A DNA stretch of 64,000 bases from Halomonas sp. HL-48 (GTDB lineage: Bacteria > Pseudomonadota > Gammaproteobacteria > Pseudomonadales > Halomonadaceae): contig NZ_LJZS01000016.1 of assembly GCF_001314875.1 (NCBI RefSeq), forward strand, positions 1-64,000, written 5' to 3'. A program made the translations under genes and the position numbers. A model generated the notes under the pieces. That model was not told the DNA's origin. It saw only the letters and a program-made list of their open reading frames with translations, and did not search any database. This document shows, piece by piece, positions 16,677-27,028 of this stretch. Numbering within the stretch: position 1 is the first letter of the stretch; each line of letters begins with the position of its first letter.

Positions 16677-17489
16677 ATGTCATATCTAATGCCCAGTGAA
16701 TTCGTCACTAAGCTGGTCGACCAGGGTGAATCGAAGGTTTATATGGGCACCCGGGACACGCTCATTCGTGCCTTTATGGCGGGGGCGACCCTCGCGCTGG
16801 CGGTTATTTTTGCCATCACCATTGCGACGCAGACCGGCAACTTCCTGATTGGCGCACTACTCTTTCCCGTTGGCTTTGTCATGCTCTATCTAATGGGCTA
16901 CGACCTGCTCACCGGGGTGTTTACGCTGGTGCCGATCGCCTGGCTCGACAAACGCCCGGGCGTCACTCTGCCGCGCATGCTCAAGTGCTGGGCCCTGGTC
17001 GGCATTGGCAACCTGGCGGGAGCCCTGTTCATTGCCGTGTTTGGCTACATGAACTTCACCATGGGCGGCACTGAAGAAATCAACGAGGTGGGCCTCACGA
17101 TGATGGAAGTCGGCGAAAGCCGCACCGTGGGCTACCAAGACGCTGGGCTTGCGGGCTGGATCGTGCTGTTCATGCGCGGCATGTTCTGCAACTGGATGGT
17201 GTCCATGGGCGTTGTAGGGGCGGCTATTTCTACCACGGTTTCCGGCAAGATCATGGCCATGTGGATGCCGATCATCGTGTTTTTCTATCTTGGCTTCGAG
17301 CACTCCGTGGTCAACATGTTCCTATTCCCCATTGGCCTGCTGATGGGCGCTGACTTCACGCTATATCAATACATCATGTGGAACGAAATTCCGACGGTGC
17401 TGGGTAACCTGGTCGGCGGCCTGACCCTTGTGGGCCTGGTGCTCTACACCACTCACGTCCGTACCCAGCCCAAAAAGGTCCTGTCTTGA
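16677..17489 (+). CDS. Formate/nitrite transporter (FNT) family channel, probable cyanate/nitrite carrier
   Basis: A ~270-residue inner membrane protein with six predicted helices. Family motifs are MAGATLALAVIFAI (helix 1), the broken-helix region VGFVMLYLMGYDLLTG (Omega-loop area), MRGMFCNWMVSMGVV, and GFEHSVVNMFLFPIGL with the central pore His. ATG at 16677 follows AAGGA by 10 bases; 16656 is an in-frame alternative. It precedes cynS by 60 bases in the same direction, so the likely cargo is cyanate or a related small anion. That is inferred from the neighbour; the family itself moves formate, nitrite or hydrosulfide. Confidence 0.85.
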   Translation: MSYLMPSEFVTKLVDQGESKVYMGTRDTLIRAFMAGATLALAVIFAITIATQTGNFLIGALLFPVGFVMLYLMGYDLLTGVFTLVPIAWLDKRPGVTLPRMLKCWALVGIGNLAGALFIAVFGYMNFTMGGTEEINEVGLTMMEVGESRTVGYQDAGLAGWIVLFMRGMFCNWMVSMGVVGAAISTTVSGKIMAMWMPIIVFFYLGFEHSVVNMFLFPIGLLMGADFTLYQYIMWNEIPTVLGNLVGGLTLVGLVLYTTHVRTQPKKVLS

Positions 17490-17549
17490 ACGACGCCCTA
17501 TCGGCAACCAAAGGGCTCCATCGGCCCTCCACGTTAAAGGAGAACCATT

Positions 17550-17990
17550 ATGGATAAGCTAGAAATGCGCCACACCCTGCTTGCCGCCAAAGCGCGCAAG
17601 AAGATGAGCTGGGACGATATCGCCAGCGCTGTGGGCATGTCACCGGTCTGGGTGGCATCAGCCTGCTACGGCATGAACAGCGCCAGTCCTGATATCGCCA
17701 AGAAGATCTGCGCGACGCTGGATGTGGATGGCGACATCGCTGATGCCCTGGTGGCGTTTCCTACCAAGATGTGGGACGAAGCCATTCCCCAGGACCCCTT
17801 CATCTATCGTCTTTACGAAGTGGTCGGCGTGTATGGGGAGACGCTCAAGGATGTGGTACAGGAGCAGTTTGGTGACGGCATCATGAGCGCGATCGATTTC
17901 ACCATGGAAATGGATAAGATCGAAGACCCCAAAGGGGATCGCGTGCTGCTGACCCTGAACGGCAAATTCCTGCCCTACAAGTCCTGGTAA
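17550..17990 (+). CDS. cynS: Cyanate hydratase (cyanase)
   Basis: Converts cyanate and bicarbonate to ammonia and CO2 via carbamate, giving usable nitrogen and detoxifying cyanate. 146 residues, usual size. The N-terminal HTH-like domain (MSWDDIASAVGMSPVWVASACYG) is followed by the catalytic domain with R87 and E90 in PFIYRLYEVVGVYG, and S113 in GIMSAIDF; the spacing 3 and 23 matches the E. coli catalytic triad R96/E99/S122. AAAGGAG precedes the start. No carbonic anhydrase (cynT) or cynR is adjacent. The 3' end overlaps the convergent kinase gene by 16 bases. Confidence 0.97.
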   Translation: MDKLEMRHTLLAAKARKKMSWDDIASAVGMSPVWVASACYGMNSASPDIAKKICATLDVDGDIADALVAFPTKMWDEAIPQDPFIYRLYEVVGVYGETLKDVVQEQFGDGIMSAIDFTMEMDKIEDPKGDRVLLTLNGKFLPYKSW

Positions 17991-18817
17991 GCCTCAAGCG
18001 TAGCGATGCTGCGCTCCACGCCGCTGCGAAAGCTCGTGCCAAACAGCAGAACGTGGTTGAGCAGCGGATAAAGCTGGAATAACGCCTCACGCCTCGGCCA
18101 ATCGGTCGGGGCGTCGCCGTTCCAGTAGGCCTCGAAAAAGGCATCACCCAGTGAGCCGAAGAGCGTCAGCATGGCGATATCGACTTCCGGGTAGTGCCGG
18201 TAAATCGCCGGGTCGATGATGGCCGGGCCGCTGGGGATATAAAGCACATTGCCGGACCACAGATCGCCGTGCACCAGACTTGCGGGCTGGTTGGGCAGCC
18301 AGTTTTCCAGGGCGTGAGCCTGACGTACGATGCGCTCGAAAAGCGATTTGCCGATCAGGCCACGCTGATAGCAGGCCTCACCGAGCGGCAATAGCCGCCG
18401 CTCGCGCTGAAAGGCACGCCCATCGCTGAGCGGGGCATTCGGTTGAGGGGTTCGGCCGCAGGCGTTGTCCCAGTGCCAGCCATGCTGCTCGGCGACGCTC
18501 GCATGCAGCTCTTTCAGGCCTTCGCCCAGCATAACCTCATCGCGCTTGCCTGATGTATCCAGCGCCTCCATCACCAGCCAGCCGTCCGCCAGCCCCAGCA
18601 CCTGGGGCACTTTCAATCGGGTGCACGCCCCTCTTAGCGCCCGCAAGGCTTCAGCTTCGCCGCACAGTCGATCTGCCTCATCGTGCTTGACGAAGATGCT
18701 TCCCTGGTCGGTATCCAACTGGTAAACGGCGGCCATATCGCCACCGCTCAACGGCTGCAACCCAGACTTGGCGGTTAAACCGGACGATTCGAGTAACGCG
18801 GCTAGGGCTGACTCCAT
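17975..18817 (-). CDS. Fructosamine-3-kinase-family protein
   Basis: A ~280-residue cytosolic kinase of the FN3K group, which phosphorylates sugar-amine adducts (protein deglycation) in characterised members. Motifs: PLSGGDMAAVYQL (nucleotide loop), IFVKHD (ATP Lys), LVHGDLWSGNVLY (catalytic Asp and Asn) and AIIDPAIYRHYPEVDIAML (metal Asp). The ATG at 18817 follows AGGAG by 8 bases; a TTG one codon upstream is less likely. It is monocistronic and convergent with cynS. Whether it repairs glycated proteins or acts on small substrates is open. Confidence 0.88.
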   Translation of the reverse strand: MESALAALLESSGLTAKSGLQPLSGGDMAAVYQLDTDQGSIFVKHDEADRLCGEAEALRALRGACTRLKVPQVLGLADGWLVMEALDTSGKRDEVMLGEGLKELHASVAEQHGWHWDNACGRTPQPNAPLSDGRAFQRERRLLPLGEACYQRGLIGKSLFERIVRQAHALENWLPNQPASLVHGDLWSGNVLYIPSGPAIIDPAIYRHYPEVDIAMLTLFGSLGDAFFEAYWNGDAPTDWPRREALFQLYPLLNHVLLFGTSFRSGVERSIATLEAYQDL

Positions 18818-18879
18818 CAACCTGCTCCTGAGCGCTGAAGGTCAACCCATTGTGCCTGGCGGTTCAGGCCTGCGTCGAC

Positions 18880-19833
18880 TCACCCCAAGCGCTGATCAAT
18901 CAGCGTTTCCAGCTCGAGCTGGTCGTCGTGGAAGCGACGAATCCCTTCCGCCAGCTTGTCATTGGCCATGGGATCCTGATTGTGACCCCAGCGGAAGTCG
19001 GCTTCGCTGAGCACAGGGAACGGCTTGCCGTTGCCGCCAGGCGGCGCAATCTGCGGGGTCACTTGGCCTTCCGTCGAGGCCAGTTCTTCGAGCAGGGCCG
19101 GGGAAATCGTCAGCCGCGGGCATCCCGCCAACGCCAGCACCTGGCCGGTGGTACGGAAACTGGCGCCCATGACCACGGTCTCGTAGCCACCCTGGTTGGC
19201 ACGCTCGCACACGCCTTGCACAAACTTGACCCCCGGGTCTTCATCCGGCGCATAGTCCTTGCCGGTGGCGTTTTTGTACCAGTCGGTGACACGGCCGACA
19301 AACGGCGAGATCAGAAACACGCCCGCATCAAAACAGGCCTGGGCCTGGGCGTCGCTGAACAGCAGCGTCAGGTTGCACTGAATGCCCTCGCGCTCCAGCA
19401 CCTCGGCGGCACGAATGCCCTCCCAGGTGGACGCCAGTTTGATCAGCACGCGGTCGCGGCCAACGCCCCGGGCTTCGTAAAGCTCGATCAGCTCGTGGGC
19501 CTTGGCGATGCTTGCCTGAGTATCGAACGACAGCCGGGCGGCCACTTCGGTGGACACGCGCCCCGGCACCACGGCGGCGATTTCGCTGCCTACCGCCACC
19601 GCCAACCGGTCCACGGCGTGGGGCAGCTGCTGCTCGCGCGCGCCGCCTGCGGCTTTCACCTGGCTCAGTTCTTCGTCGATCATCGCCTGATAGCCCGGCA
19701 AACTGAACGCCTTGAGCAGTAACGACGGATTAGTGGTGGCGTCCTGCGGCTGGTAGCGGCGAATCGCTTCCAGGTCACCGGTATCGGCCACCACCAGTGA
19801 GTGTTGTTTTAACTGCTGTAGTTGATCAGCCAT
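18880..19833 (-). CDS. tal: Transaldolase
   Basis: Transfers a dihydroxyacetone unit between sedoheptulose-7-phosphate and glyceraldehyde-3-phosphate in the pentose phosphate pathway. 317 residues with [11 protein letters not shown], the active-site region [33 protein letters not shown] with the Schiff-base Lys, and [11 protein letters not shown]. The start at 19833 is set by AAGGAGA 7 bases upstream; a 47-residue upstream extension would overlap the xylulokinase gene and is spurious. It is the last gene of the polyol operon, 34 bases after xylB, linking ketose-phosphate products to central metabolism. Confidence 0.96.
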   Translation of the reverse strand: MADQLQQLKQHSLVVADTGDLEAIRRYQPQDATTNPSLLLKAFSLPGYQAMIDEELSQVKAAGGAREQQLPHAVDRLAVAVGSEIAAVVPGRVSTEVAARLSFDTQASIAKAHELIELYEARGVGRDRVLIKLASTWEGIRAAEVLEREGIQCNLTLLFSDAQAQACFDAGVFLISPFVGRVTDWYKNATGKDYAPDEDPGVKFVQGVCERANQGGYETVVMGASFRTTGQVLALAGCPRLTISPALLEELASTEGQVTPQIAPPGGNGKPFPVLSEADFRWGHNQDPMANDKLAEGIRRFHDDQLELETLIDQRLG

Positions 19834-19867
19834 ATCTAAATCTCCTTGTTGACCGCGTACCTGTCTG

Positions 19868-21358
19868 TTAATCAGTGTGGCCGTGGCGCTGTTGAAGCGC
19901 ACTGCAATAACGCGCATACGCCGTCTGGTAAGCCGCCACCCGCGCTGGGTCTGGGTCCGCCTGGGAGTGGGCATCCAAGGTTACCAGCCGTTCACATAGC
20001 GCTTCCAGGGTAACGCCTGTCGCTCGCTGGTCGCACCACGCTGCCTGGAGGGCCCCGCCCAGCGCGGCGGCATCGGTAATTTCGGGGCAGATCACCTGGG
20101 TATCGGTTATATCCGCCACCATCTGGCGCCACACTGCGCTCTTGGCGCCGCCACCAATCAGGCGAATCTGGCTGGCGCCGGCGGTCAGATCACCGAGCAG
20201 CTCAAGGCCATAGCGCAGCCCGAATGTCGCCCCTTCCATCACTGCCCGACACAGATTGGCCTGGGTGGTATTGAGGCTGGTCAGGCCGAGGAAATCCGCC
20301 GAGGCTTCCGGCAGCATGGGCACCCGCTCGCCGTTGAAAAACGGCAGCACGGTCACGCCTTCCGCGCCGATGGGCGCGCTCGCCACGCGCTGACCAAAGG
20401 CGTCGAGATCCAAACCAAACAGCTCGCGCACCCGGGTGGTCGCCGAGGTGACGTTCATGGTACAGATCAGCGGCAGCCACCCGCCGGTGCTCGAGCAGAA
20501 ATTGGCGACCATGGCATTGTCGAGGACTACCGGCGCAGGCGAATATGCACACACCGTGCCCGATGTCCCCAAGCTTAACGTAATCAGCCCCGGGGTAATA
20601 TTGCCGGTGCCAATCGCCCCCAGCATATTGTCCCCGCCGCCGGAGGACACCACGACGTTATCAGATAACCCCAGTTCAGCGGCCACAGCGCTTTGCACCA
20701 CACCGGCAGGCTCATGAGCTTCTAGCAAGCGGGGCAGCACACGCTTCGGGTCCAGTTCGGGGGCGATTTCGGCGAACACATCCAGCCGCCAACGGCGCCG
20801 CGAGGTGTCAAAGTAGCCGGTGCCGGACGCATCGCCTGCCTCGGTCACGCGGTTGCCGGTCAGCCAGAAATTGAGATAGTCGTGGGGCAGCAACAGGCTG
20901 TCGATACGCGCGTAGGCATCGGGGTGATGATCGCGCAGCCATGCCACCTTGGAGGCGGTATAGCCGGTTTGCAGCACCAGGCCGAGCTTCTCCAGGCAGC
21001 CGGCTTCACCGCCCAGACGGGCGACCAGATCGCTGTTGTGAGCGCTGGTTTCGGTATCGCACCATAGCTTGGCCGGATACACCGGCACACCGTCAGCGTT
21101 CAGCGCCACCATGCCGTGCTGCTGGCCGGAAACCCCGATACCGCGCACCTGCCCAGCGTCGACACCCGCGCGCTCCAGCGCTTCAAAGAAGGCGCCCTTC
21201 AGGGCGGACAACCATTCGCTTGGGGCCTGCTCGCGGCGGCCGTGCTCGCCTTCGTCGAGATGGTGAGGACGGCTGGCCTCGCCGCGGATCAGGCCTTGCT
21301 CTACATCTACCACCACCACTTTGGTACTTTGCGTGCCACAATCGACGCCGATATACAT
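19868..21358 (-). CDS. xylB: Xylulokinase
   Basis: ATP-dependent kinase of the FGGY family, converting D-xylulose to xylulose-5-phosphate. 496 residues. Motifs: [17 protein letters not shown] (phosphate 1), [43 protein letters not shown] (phosphate 2) and [18 protein letters not shown] (adenosine). The ATG at 21358 overlaps the upstream stop by one base (TGATG); a GTG one codon earlier, closer to AAGGA, is also possible. Together with the mannitol-dehydrogenase-family enzyme upstream, it suggests arabitol to xylulose to xylulose-5-phosphate, as in Pseudomonas mtl operons. Confidence 0.95.
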   Translation of the reverse strand: MYIGVDCGTQSTKVVVVDVEQGLIRGEASRPHHLDEGEHGRREQAPSEWLSALKGAFFEALERAGVDAGQVRGIGVSGQQHGMVALNADGVPVYPAKLWCDTETSAHNSDLVARLGGEAGCLEKLGLVLQTGYTASKVAWLRDHHPDAYARIDSLLLPHDYLNFWLTGNRVTEAGDASGTGYFDTSRRRWRLDVFAEIAPELDPKRVLPRLLEAHEPAGVVQSAVAAELGLSDNVVVSSGGGDNMLGAIGTGNITPGLITLSLGTSGTVCAYSPAPVVLDNAMVANFCSSTGGWLPLICTMNVTSATTRVRELFGLDLDAFGQRVASAPIGAEGVTVLPFFNGERVPMLPEASADFLGLTSLNTTQANLCRAVMEGATFGLRYGLELLGDLTAGASQIRLIGGGAKSAVWRQMVADITDTQVICPEITDAAALGGALQAAWCDQRATGVTLEALCERLVTLDAHSQADPDPARVAAYQTAYARYCSALQQRHGHTD

Positions 21359-22845
21359 CACTTAATTCCTTTGGACGAGACCAGATCCTCAAGCGTAGCG
21401 CGTGCGCCGCGATCGTGCAGCGATGCAAGCGCCGCCAGATAGGCCGCCAGGAAGCGCGGTTGGTCGGCCAGATCGCCGAACAGCTCGCGGTTTTCGACGA
21501 ACGCCGTGGGCCGAGTGCGGTTCTGGGCGGCAATCTCCATCAGCGAGGTTTTCAGGCGATCGACGATGTCGATGGGCTCGCCCTGCTCGTCCCGGCCTTC
21601 GGCGTAGCGGGCCCAGCTGGCCACCACCGCGGCGCTGCGGCGGATTTCGCCGCCCTGCGCCAGCTGCTGACGAATCACCGGCACCAGCCACTTGGGGATC
21701 CGGTCGGAGCTTTCCGCGCACAGCCGGGCCAGGGTGTCCTTGATCTGAGGATTGGCAAACCGCTCAATCAGCGTCATCCGGTAGTCCTCAAGATCAACGC
21801 CGGGTACCGGCGAAAGCGTAGGCGAGCCCTCTTCGCGCATGTAGCCGAGCAGGAAATCCACGAACAGCGGGTCCTGACACACCTCATGAGCGTAGCGGTA
21901 ACCGGCCAGATAACCAAAGTAGGTGAGCGCCTGATGACTGGCGTTGAGCAGGCGCAGCTTCATCAACTCGTAGGGCTCCACGTCGTCGACCAGCTGCACG
22001 CCCACCTTTTCCAGCGCTGGCCGGCCCAGCGGGAAGTGATCTTCCAGCACCCACTGCGTAAACGGCTCGCACACCACCGGCCAGGCGTCATCGATACCGA
22101 AATGCGCCGCCAGTTCGCTGATATCCGTCTCAGACGTGACTGGGGTAATGCGATCCACCATGGCATTGGGGAACGCCACTTCCTCGGCCAGCCAGGCGCC
22201 CAGCGCCGGATCACGGGCCTGGGCATAGGCACTGAACATCCGCTTGGCCACTTCCCCGTTGCCTTGAATGTTGTCGCAGGACATGACCGTAAAGGGAGCG
22301 ATACCCCGCTCGCGGCGGCGTACCAGCGCCTCGACCACCAGACCAAAACTGGATGAGGGCTGGGTGGGATGGCTAAGGTCGTCGCGTATTTGCGGGTTAT
22401 CCAGATCGAATTCGCCGGTCACCGGATGGAAATTGTAGCCGCCTTCGGTAACCGTCAACGACACGATACGAATCGCCGGGTCGGCCATTTGCTCGATCAC
22501 CGCCTCGGTGGCCTCCGGCGCGAACAGGTAGTCGACCATGCTGCCAATCACCCGCGGCTCATACTGGCCATCCGGGTGTTTAACGACCAGCGTGTAGAGA
22601 TGATCCTGCGCGGCCAACGCCTGCTGCATGCGCTTGTCGCCCGGCATAACGCCGACCCCGACGATGCCCCAGTCCAGCGCTTCGCCCTGGTTCATCAGGC
22701 CGTCCAGGTACATGGCCTGATGGGCGCGGTGAAAGCCGCCGACACCAATATGCACGATGCCGGGGGTGACGGCGCTGCGGTCATAGTCGGGGGTGGCAAT
22801 GGGGGAGCCTAGTGTGCCCACATTGTGATTATTGAGTTGGGTCAT
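21358..22845 (-). CDS. Mannitol/arabitol dehydrogenase family enzyme (MtlD/DalD type)
   Basis: NAD-dependent long-chain polyol dehydrogenase, 495 residues. The N-terminal Rossmann region is VHIGVGGFHRAHQAMYLDGLM. The family signature is visible as VTEGGYNF and TVMSCDNIQGNG, and the catalytic Lys is in YELMKLRLLNASHQALTYFGYLAGY with the following Asn and His. The start at 22845 has GGAGAG upstream. In the Rhodobacter smo and Pseudomonas mtl operons the equivalent gene lies between the SDR dehydrogenase and xylB, as here. It oxidises mannitol, arabitol or sorbitol to the ketose; which one cannot be told. Confidence 0.93.
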   Translation of the reverse strand: MTQLNNHNVGTLGSPIATPDYDRSAVTPGIVHIGVGGFHRAHQAMYLDGLMNQGEALDWGIVGVGVMPGDKRMQQALAAQDHLYTLVVKHPDGQYEPRVIGSMVDYLFAPEATEAVIEQMADPAIRIVSLTVTEGGYNFHPVTGEFDLDNPQIRDDLSHPTQPSSSFGLVVEALVRRRERGIAPFTVMSCDNIQGNGEVAKRMFSAYAQARDPALGAWLAEEVAFPNAMVDRITPVTSETDISELAAHFGIDDAWPVVCEPFTQWVLEDHFPLGRPALEKVGVQLVDDVEPYELMKLRLLNASHQALTYFGYLAGYRYAHEVCQDPLFVDFLLGYMREEGSPTLSPVPGVDLEDYRMTLIERFANPQIKDTLARLCAESSDRIPKWLVPVIRQQLAQGGEIRRSAAVVASWARYAEGRDEQGEPIDIVDRLKTSLMEIAAQNRTRPTAFVENRELFGDLADQPRFLAAYLAALASLHDRGARATLEDLVSSKGIK

Positions 22846-22880
22846 GGTCGCTCTCCAGGTTAGTCCTAGGGTATGACGGG

Positions 22881-23503
22881 CTAACGCCAGTACTGATCCG
22901 GTGAAAAACTGCACGTTTTGACCAGTTGGGCGTTGAGCATGTCTTTTTGATGGGTGCGCTCCAGGGCCCCAGCGCGGTCTTGGCCCATGGCCAACCAGCG
23001 GGCCACCAAGCGCTGGACGAGGACGTCGTCTTCAACGTCGAGCATCAGCGTCCAATCAAACAAGGGCCGCAGGTCACGCCACCCGGGGCGGTCGAGCAAC
23101 AAGTAGTTGCCCTCGACAATCACGATGCGCTGCTCGGTGGTGATCAGCCGTCCACCGGCCCGCGCCAGGTCCAGCGGACGGTCGAACACCGGCACCGCAA
23201 CCGGCCTGTCGGCGCGGCGGATGCGCTCCAGGTCCACGCGCAGGCCATCCACGTCGAAGGTATGCGGCGCGCCCTTGAGCGGCAGCTGCGACGCGCCGAT
23301 CACGGCGTTATCGAAATGGTAACCGTCCATCGGCACCACCCCGGCCTGCCCCGGCGCCTGGCGATTGATTGCCGCGCAAAGCTGTTCGCTGCGATAGGAC
23401 TTGCCCGCCCCCGGCGGGCCGAGAAGAATGATGTTCAGTAGCGCGGCAGGTCGGTGGCCGCCTGAATAATCTGGCGGCTCAGGGTGTCAAGATCAGTCGT
23501 CAT
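22881..23503 (-). pseudogene. P-loop sugar/nucleoside kinase, frameshifted before Walker A
   Basis: The gene begins at 23503 with 22 residues (MTTDLDTLSRQIIQAATDLPRY) and then hits TGA at 23437-23435. In another frame the family sequence continues at once: LLNIILLGPPGAGKS (Walker A), SEQLCAAINRQAPGQ, VVPMDGYHFDN, FDRPLDLARAGG, IVIVEGNYLLLD, RWLAMGQDRAGALERTHQKD. One missing base near 23435-23440 restores a protein of about 207 residues, close to the FrcK/uridine-kinase-like family size. The downstream part alone, from an internal ATG, lacks the P-loop and should be dead as a kinase. It sits in the slot where related operons encode a fructokinase. A sequencing error or programmed frameshift is possible. 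Confidence 0.75.
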
Positions 23504-23509
23504 GGCAGA

Positions 23510-24295
23510 TCAACTCATCCAATTGCCGCCATCGACGTTAAGCGTCTGGGCGACTACGTAGTCACTGTCCTGGCTGGCCAGGAAAACCGCCGCCCCGGTA
23601 TGGTCTTCCGGCGTCCCCATGCGGCCAAACGGCACGGCCTCGCCAACCAGGCGTTTTTTCTCGCCTAGCGGACGGTTTTCATAGCGGGCAAACAGGGCAT
23701 CGACGTCTTTCCACATCGGCGTATCGACCACGCCGGGCGCAATACCGTTGACGTTGATACTGTGCTTGATCAAATCCAGCCCGCAGGACTGGGTAAGGCT
23801 GATGACCGCTGCCTTGCTTGCGCAGTAAACGCTTACCAGCGCTTCGCCCCGCCGCCCCGCCTGGGAGGCCATATTGATGATTTTGCCACCCTGCCCCTGA
23901 TCGACCATGGCCTTGGCGACCGCCTGCAGGGTGAAAAACATACCTTTGGTGTTAACGGCGAATTGCTTATCGAAGCTCGCCTCGGTGACTTCAAGCACCG
24001 GCGCCATATCAAACACCGCCGCGTTGTTCACCAAAATATCGATACGCCCCATACGCTCGCGAACCTTTACCACCATCGCGTCGATCGACGCCGCATCGCA
24101 GACATTTAGCTCAACGCCCAACACCCGTTCGGTGTCCACCGTCTGACGCAGCTGGCTGACCGCCTCGTCAATCGCCGCCGTATCGATATCGGCCACCACC
24201 ACGCTGGCTCCTTCAGCCAGGTAGCGTTGGGCGATCGCCAGCCCGATCCCCTTGGCGCCGCCGGTCACCACGGCCACCTTATTGGTTAGCTTCAT
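23510..24295 (-). CDS. SDR-family polyol dehydrogenase (SmoS-like)
   Basis: A 261-residue NAD(P)-dependent short-chain dehydrogenase, probably oxidising sorbitol or galactitol to the ketose (by context, as SmoS of Rhodobacter). Cofactor motif VVTGGAKGIGLA, NNAAVFDMAP, catalytic Ser in NMASQAGRRG, and Tyr/Lys in VYCASKAA; C-terminal LNVDGGNWMS. The start at 24295 has GGAGGAG upstream and overlaps the end of the HAD gene by 17 bases; it ends 6 bases before the broken kinase. Confidence 0.92.
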   Translation of the reverse strand: MKLTNKVAVVTGGAKGIGLAIAQRYLAEGASVVVADIDTAAIDEAVSQLRQTVDTERVLGVELNVCDAASIDAMVVKVRERMGRIDILVNNAAVFDMAPVLEVTEASFDKQFAVNTKGMFFTLQAVAKAMVDQGQGGKIINMASQAGRRGEALVSVYCASKAAVISLTQSCGLDLIKHSINVNGIAPGVVDTPMWKDVDALFARYENRPLGEKKRLVGEAVPFGRMGTPEDHTGAAVFLASQDSDYVVAQTLNVDGGNWMS

Positions 24296-24973
24296 TTGCT
24301 CCTCCCAGGCTGATAACCCCTTGCCATTCGTCAACCAGATCACTTAGCCCTTGCATGTGGGGCAATATGCGCCAGGCACCTGCCTGGCGAAGGCGTTCGG
24401 CTTGCCCGTCATCCAGGTGGCTGGCCCCGATAAAGCCAATCACCCACATCCCCGCCGCGGTGGCCGCCGTCACGCCAGCCACGCTGTCCTCGACAACCAG
24501 GCAATCCTGGGGTGCTTCACCCAGGGTCGAGGCCGCCAGCTGATACAGCGCCGGATCGGGCTTGGGCTGAGCGACCTGTTCGGCGGTAAAAATCGGCACG
24601 TCGCCAAACGCCGCATCCAGCCCGGTGCCCGCAAGCGATGCCAACACGCGGCAGCGCCGGCTGTTGGAAACCACAGCCTTGGGCAGCGTAATCGACCGCA
24701 CGGCTGCCTCGGCCCCTTCAATGGCGGTCAGCTCGCGGGCCAGCCTCGCCTCAATGGCGGTGTCGACCCGCTCGGCGGCATTCGCGGGTAACGGATAGGT
24801 GCTTAGCCGTTCGACGTGACGCAGGATATTGGCGGTGGTCATGCCCAATGCCTGGCCCAGCGACTGGCTGACATTGATATCCGGCAGCCAGCGGCTGAGG
24901 TGCTCGATCAGCGTGCCTTCCGCCAGCGCTTCGCTATCCACCAGTACGCCGTCACAGTCGAAGATCAGCGCCG

Positions 24974-24977
<4 letters not shown>
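24279..24977 (-). CDS. HAD-superfamily sugar phosphatase
   Basis: A 232-residue beta-phosphoglucomutase-like HAD hydrolase. Motif I is FDCDGVLVDSE (nucleophile and acid Asp), motif II VVSNSRR, motif III/IV QPKPDPALYQLA and LVVEDSVAGVTAA. The small cap lies after motif I. Its start overlaps the ABC ATPase stop (ATGA, 24974-24977). In this operon it may dephosphorylate a polyol or sugar phosphate; the substrate is not visible. HAD genes are regular members of smo-type operons. Confidence 0.9.
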
Positions 24978-26131
<1,154 letters not shown>

Positions 26132-26143
26132 AGGAAAACTCCT

Positions 26144-26998
26144 TTACTTGACGGCACCGAAAGTCAGCCCGCGCACCATTTGTTTTTGGGTTAACCAGCC
26201 GAAAATTAAGATCGGCGCGATCGCCATCGTCGAGGCCGCCGACAGCTTGGCCCAGAAGAGCCCTTCGGGGCTTGAGAACGAGGCAATATAAGCGGTTAGC
26301 GGAGCCGCCTTGGACGAGGTGAGATTGAGGCTCCAGAAGGCCTCATTCCAACTTAAGATGACCGACAGCAACCCCGTGGAAGCAATGCCCGGCAGGGTCA
26401 GCGGTAACAGCAAAAAGAACACCTCTTGCAGCGTTGAGGCGCCGTCCATGCGGCCGGCTTCGAGAATGTCTTTGGGCATATCTTTGAAAAAGGTATAAAG
26501 CATCCACACCACGATCGGCAGATTCATCAGCGTATAGATGATGATCAACCCGGTTCGCGTATCCAAAAGCCCTGTACTGCGATAAATCAGGTAAATGGGC
26601 ACCAGCACCCCGACCGACGGCAGCATTTTGGTCGAGAGCATCCACAGTAGGGTGCCCTTGGTGCGTTTGGTCGGTAAAAAGGCCATCGCATAGGCCGATG
26701 GAATGGCGATCAGAAGCGCCAGCAGCGTCGAGCCAAAGGCGACAGCGACGCTGTTAAGCGCGAAGTGTGCATAGCCAGAGCGCGCCTGCACCGCCTGGTA
26801 GCTTTCCAGGGTGGGCGAAAAAATCAGCGTCGGATCGGCAATCGCCGCCGACTCGGTTTTGAAGCCGGTCAATATCATCCAGAAGATGGGGAAGAAAATC
26901 ACCAGCGCCACCGACCAGCCGAAGACCGCCAGCAGCACTCTTTTACTCGCGGCCGAGCGCCACGGGGACGCGCTGTTAGAGGAACGTAAGCTTGTCAT
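26144..26998 (-). CDS. Polyol ABC transporter permease (MalG/SmoG type)
   Basis: A 284-residue inner membrane protein with six predicted helices. The first is VLLAVFGWSVALVIFFPIFWMILTG. The coupling (EAA) loop is ILEAGRMDGASTLQEVFFLLLPLTLPGI, which contacts the ATPase. A good AGGAG precedes the start. It pairs with the permease upstream (27029-27919). Confidence 0.94.
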   Translation of the reverse strand: MTSLRSSNSASPWRSAASKRVLLAVFGWSVALVIFFPIFWMILTGFKTESAAIADPTLIFSPTLESYQAVQARSGYAHFALNSVAVAFGSTLLALLIAIPSAYAMAFLPTKRTKGTLLWMLSTKMLPSVGVLVPIYLIYRSTGLLDTRTGLIIIYTLMNLPIVVWMLYTFFKDMPKDILEAGRMDGASTLQEVFFLLLPLTLPGIASTGLLSVILSWNEAFWSLNLTSSKAAPLTAYIASFSSPEGLFWAKLSAASTMAIAPILIFGWLTQKQMVRGLTFGAVK

Positions 26999-27028
26999 AA
27001 CAAGTCTCCTAAGACACTTACGTGCCGG

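Noticed and set aside
20941..22356. 471-codon open frame opposite xylB and the polyol dehydrogenase
   Set aside because: Spans the junction of two well-supported genes on the other strand and shows no family motif.
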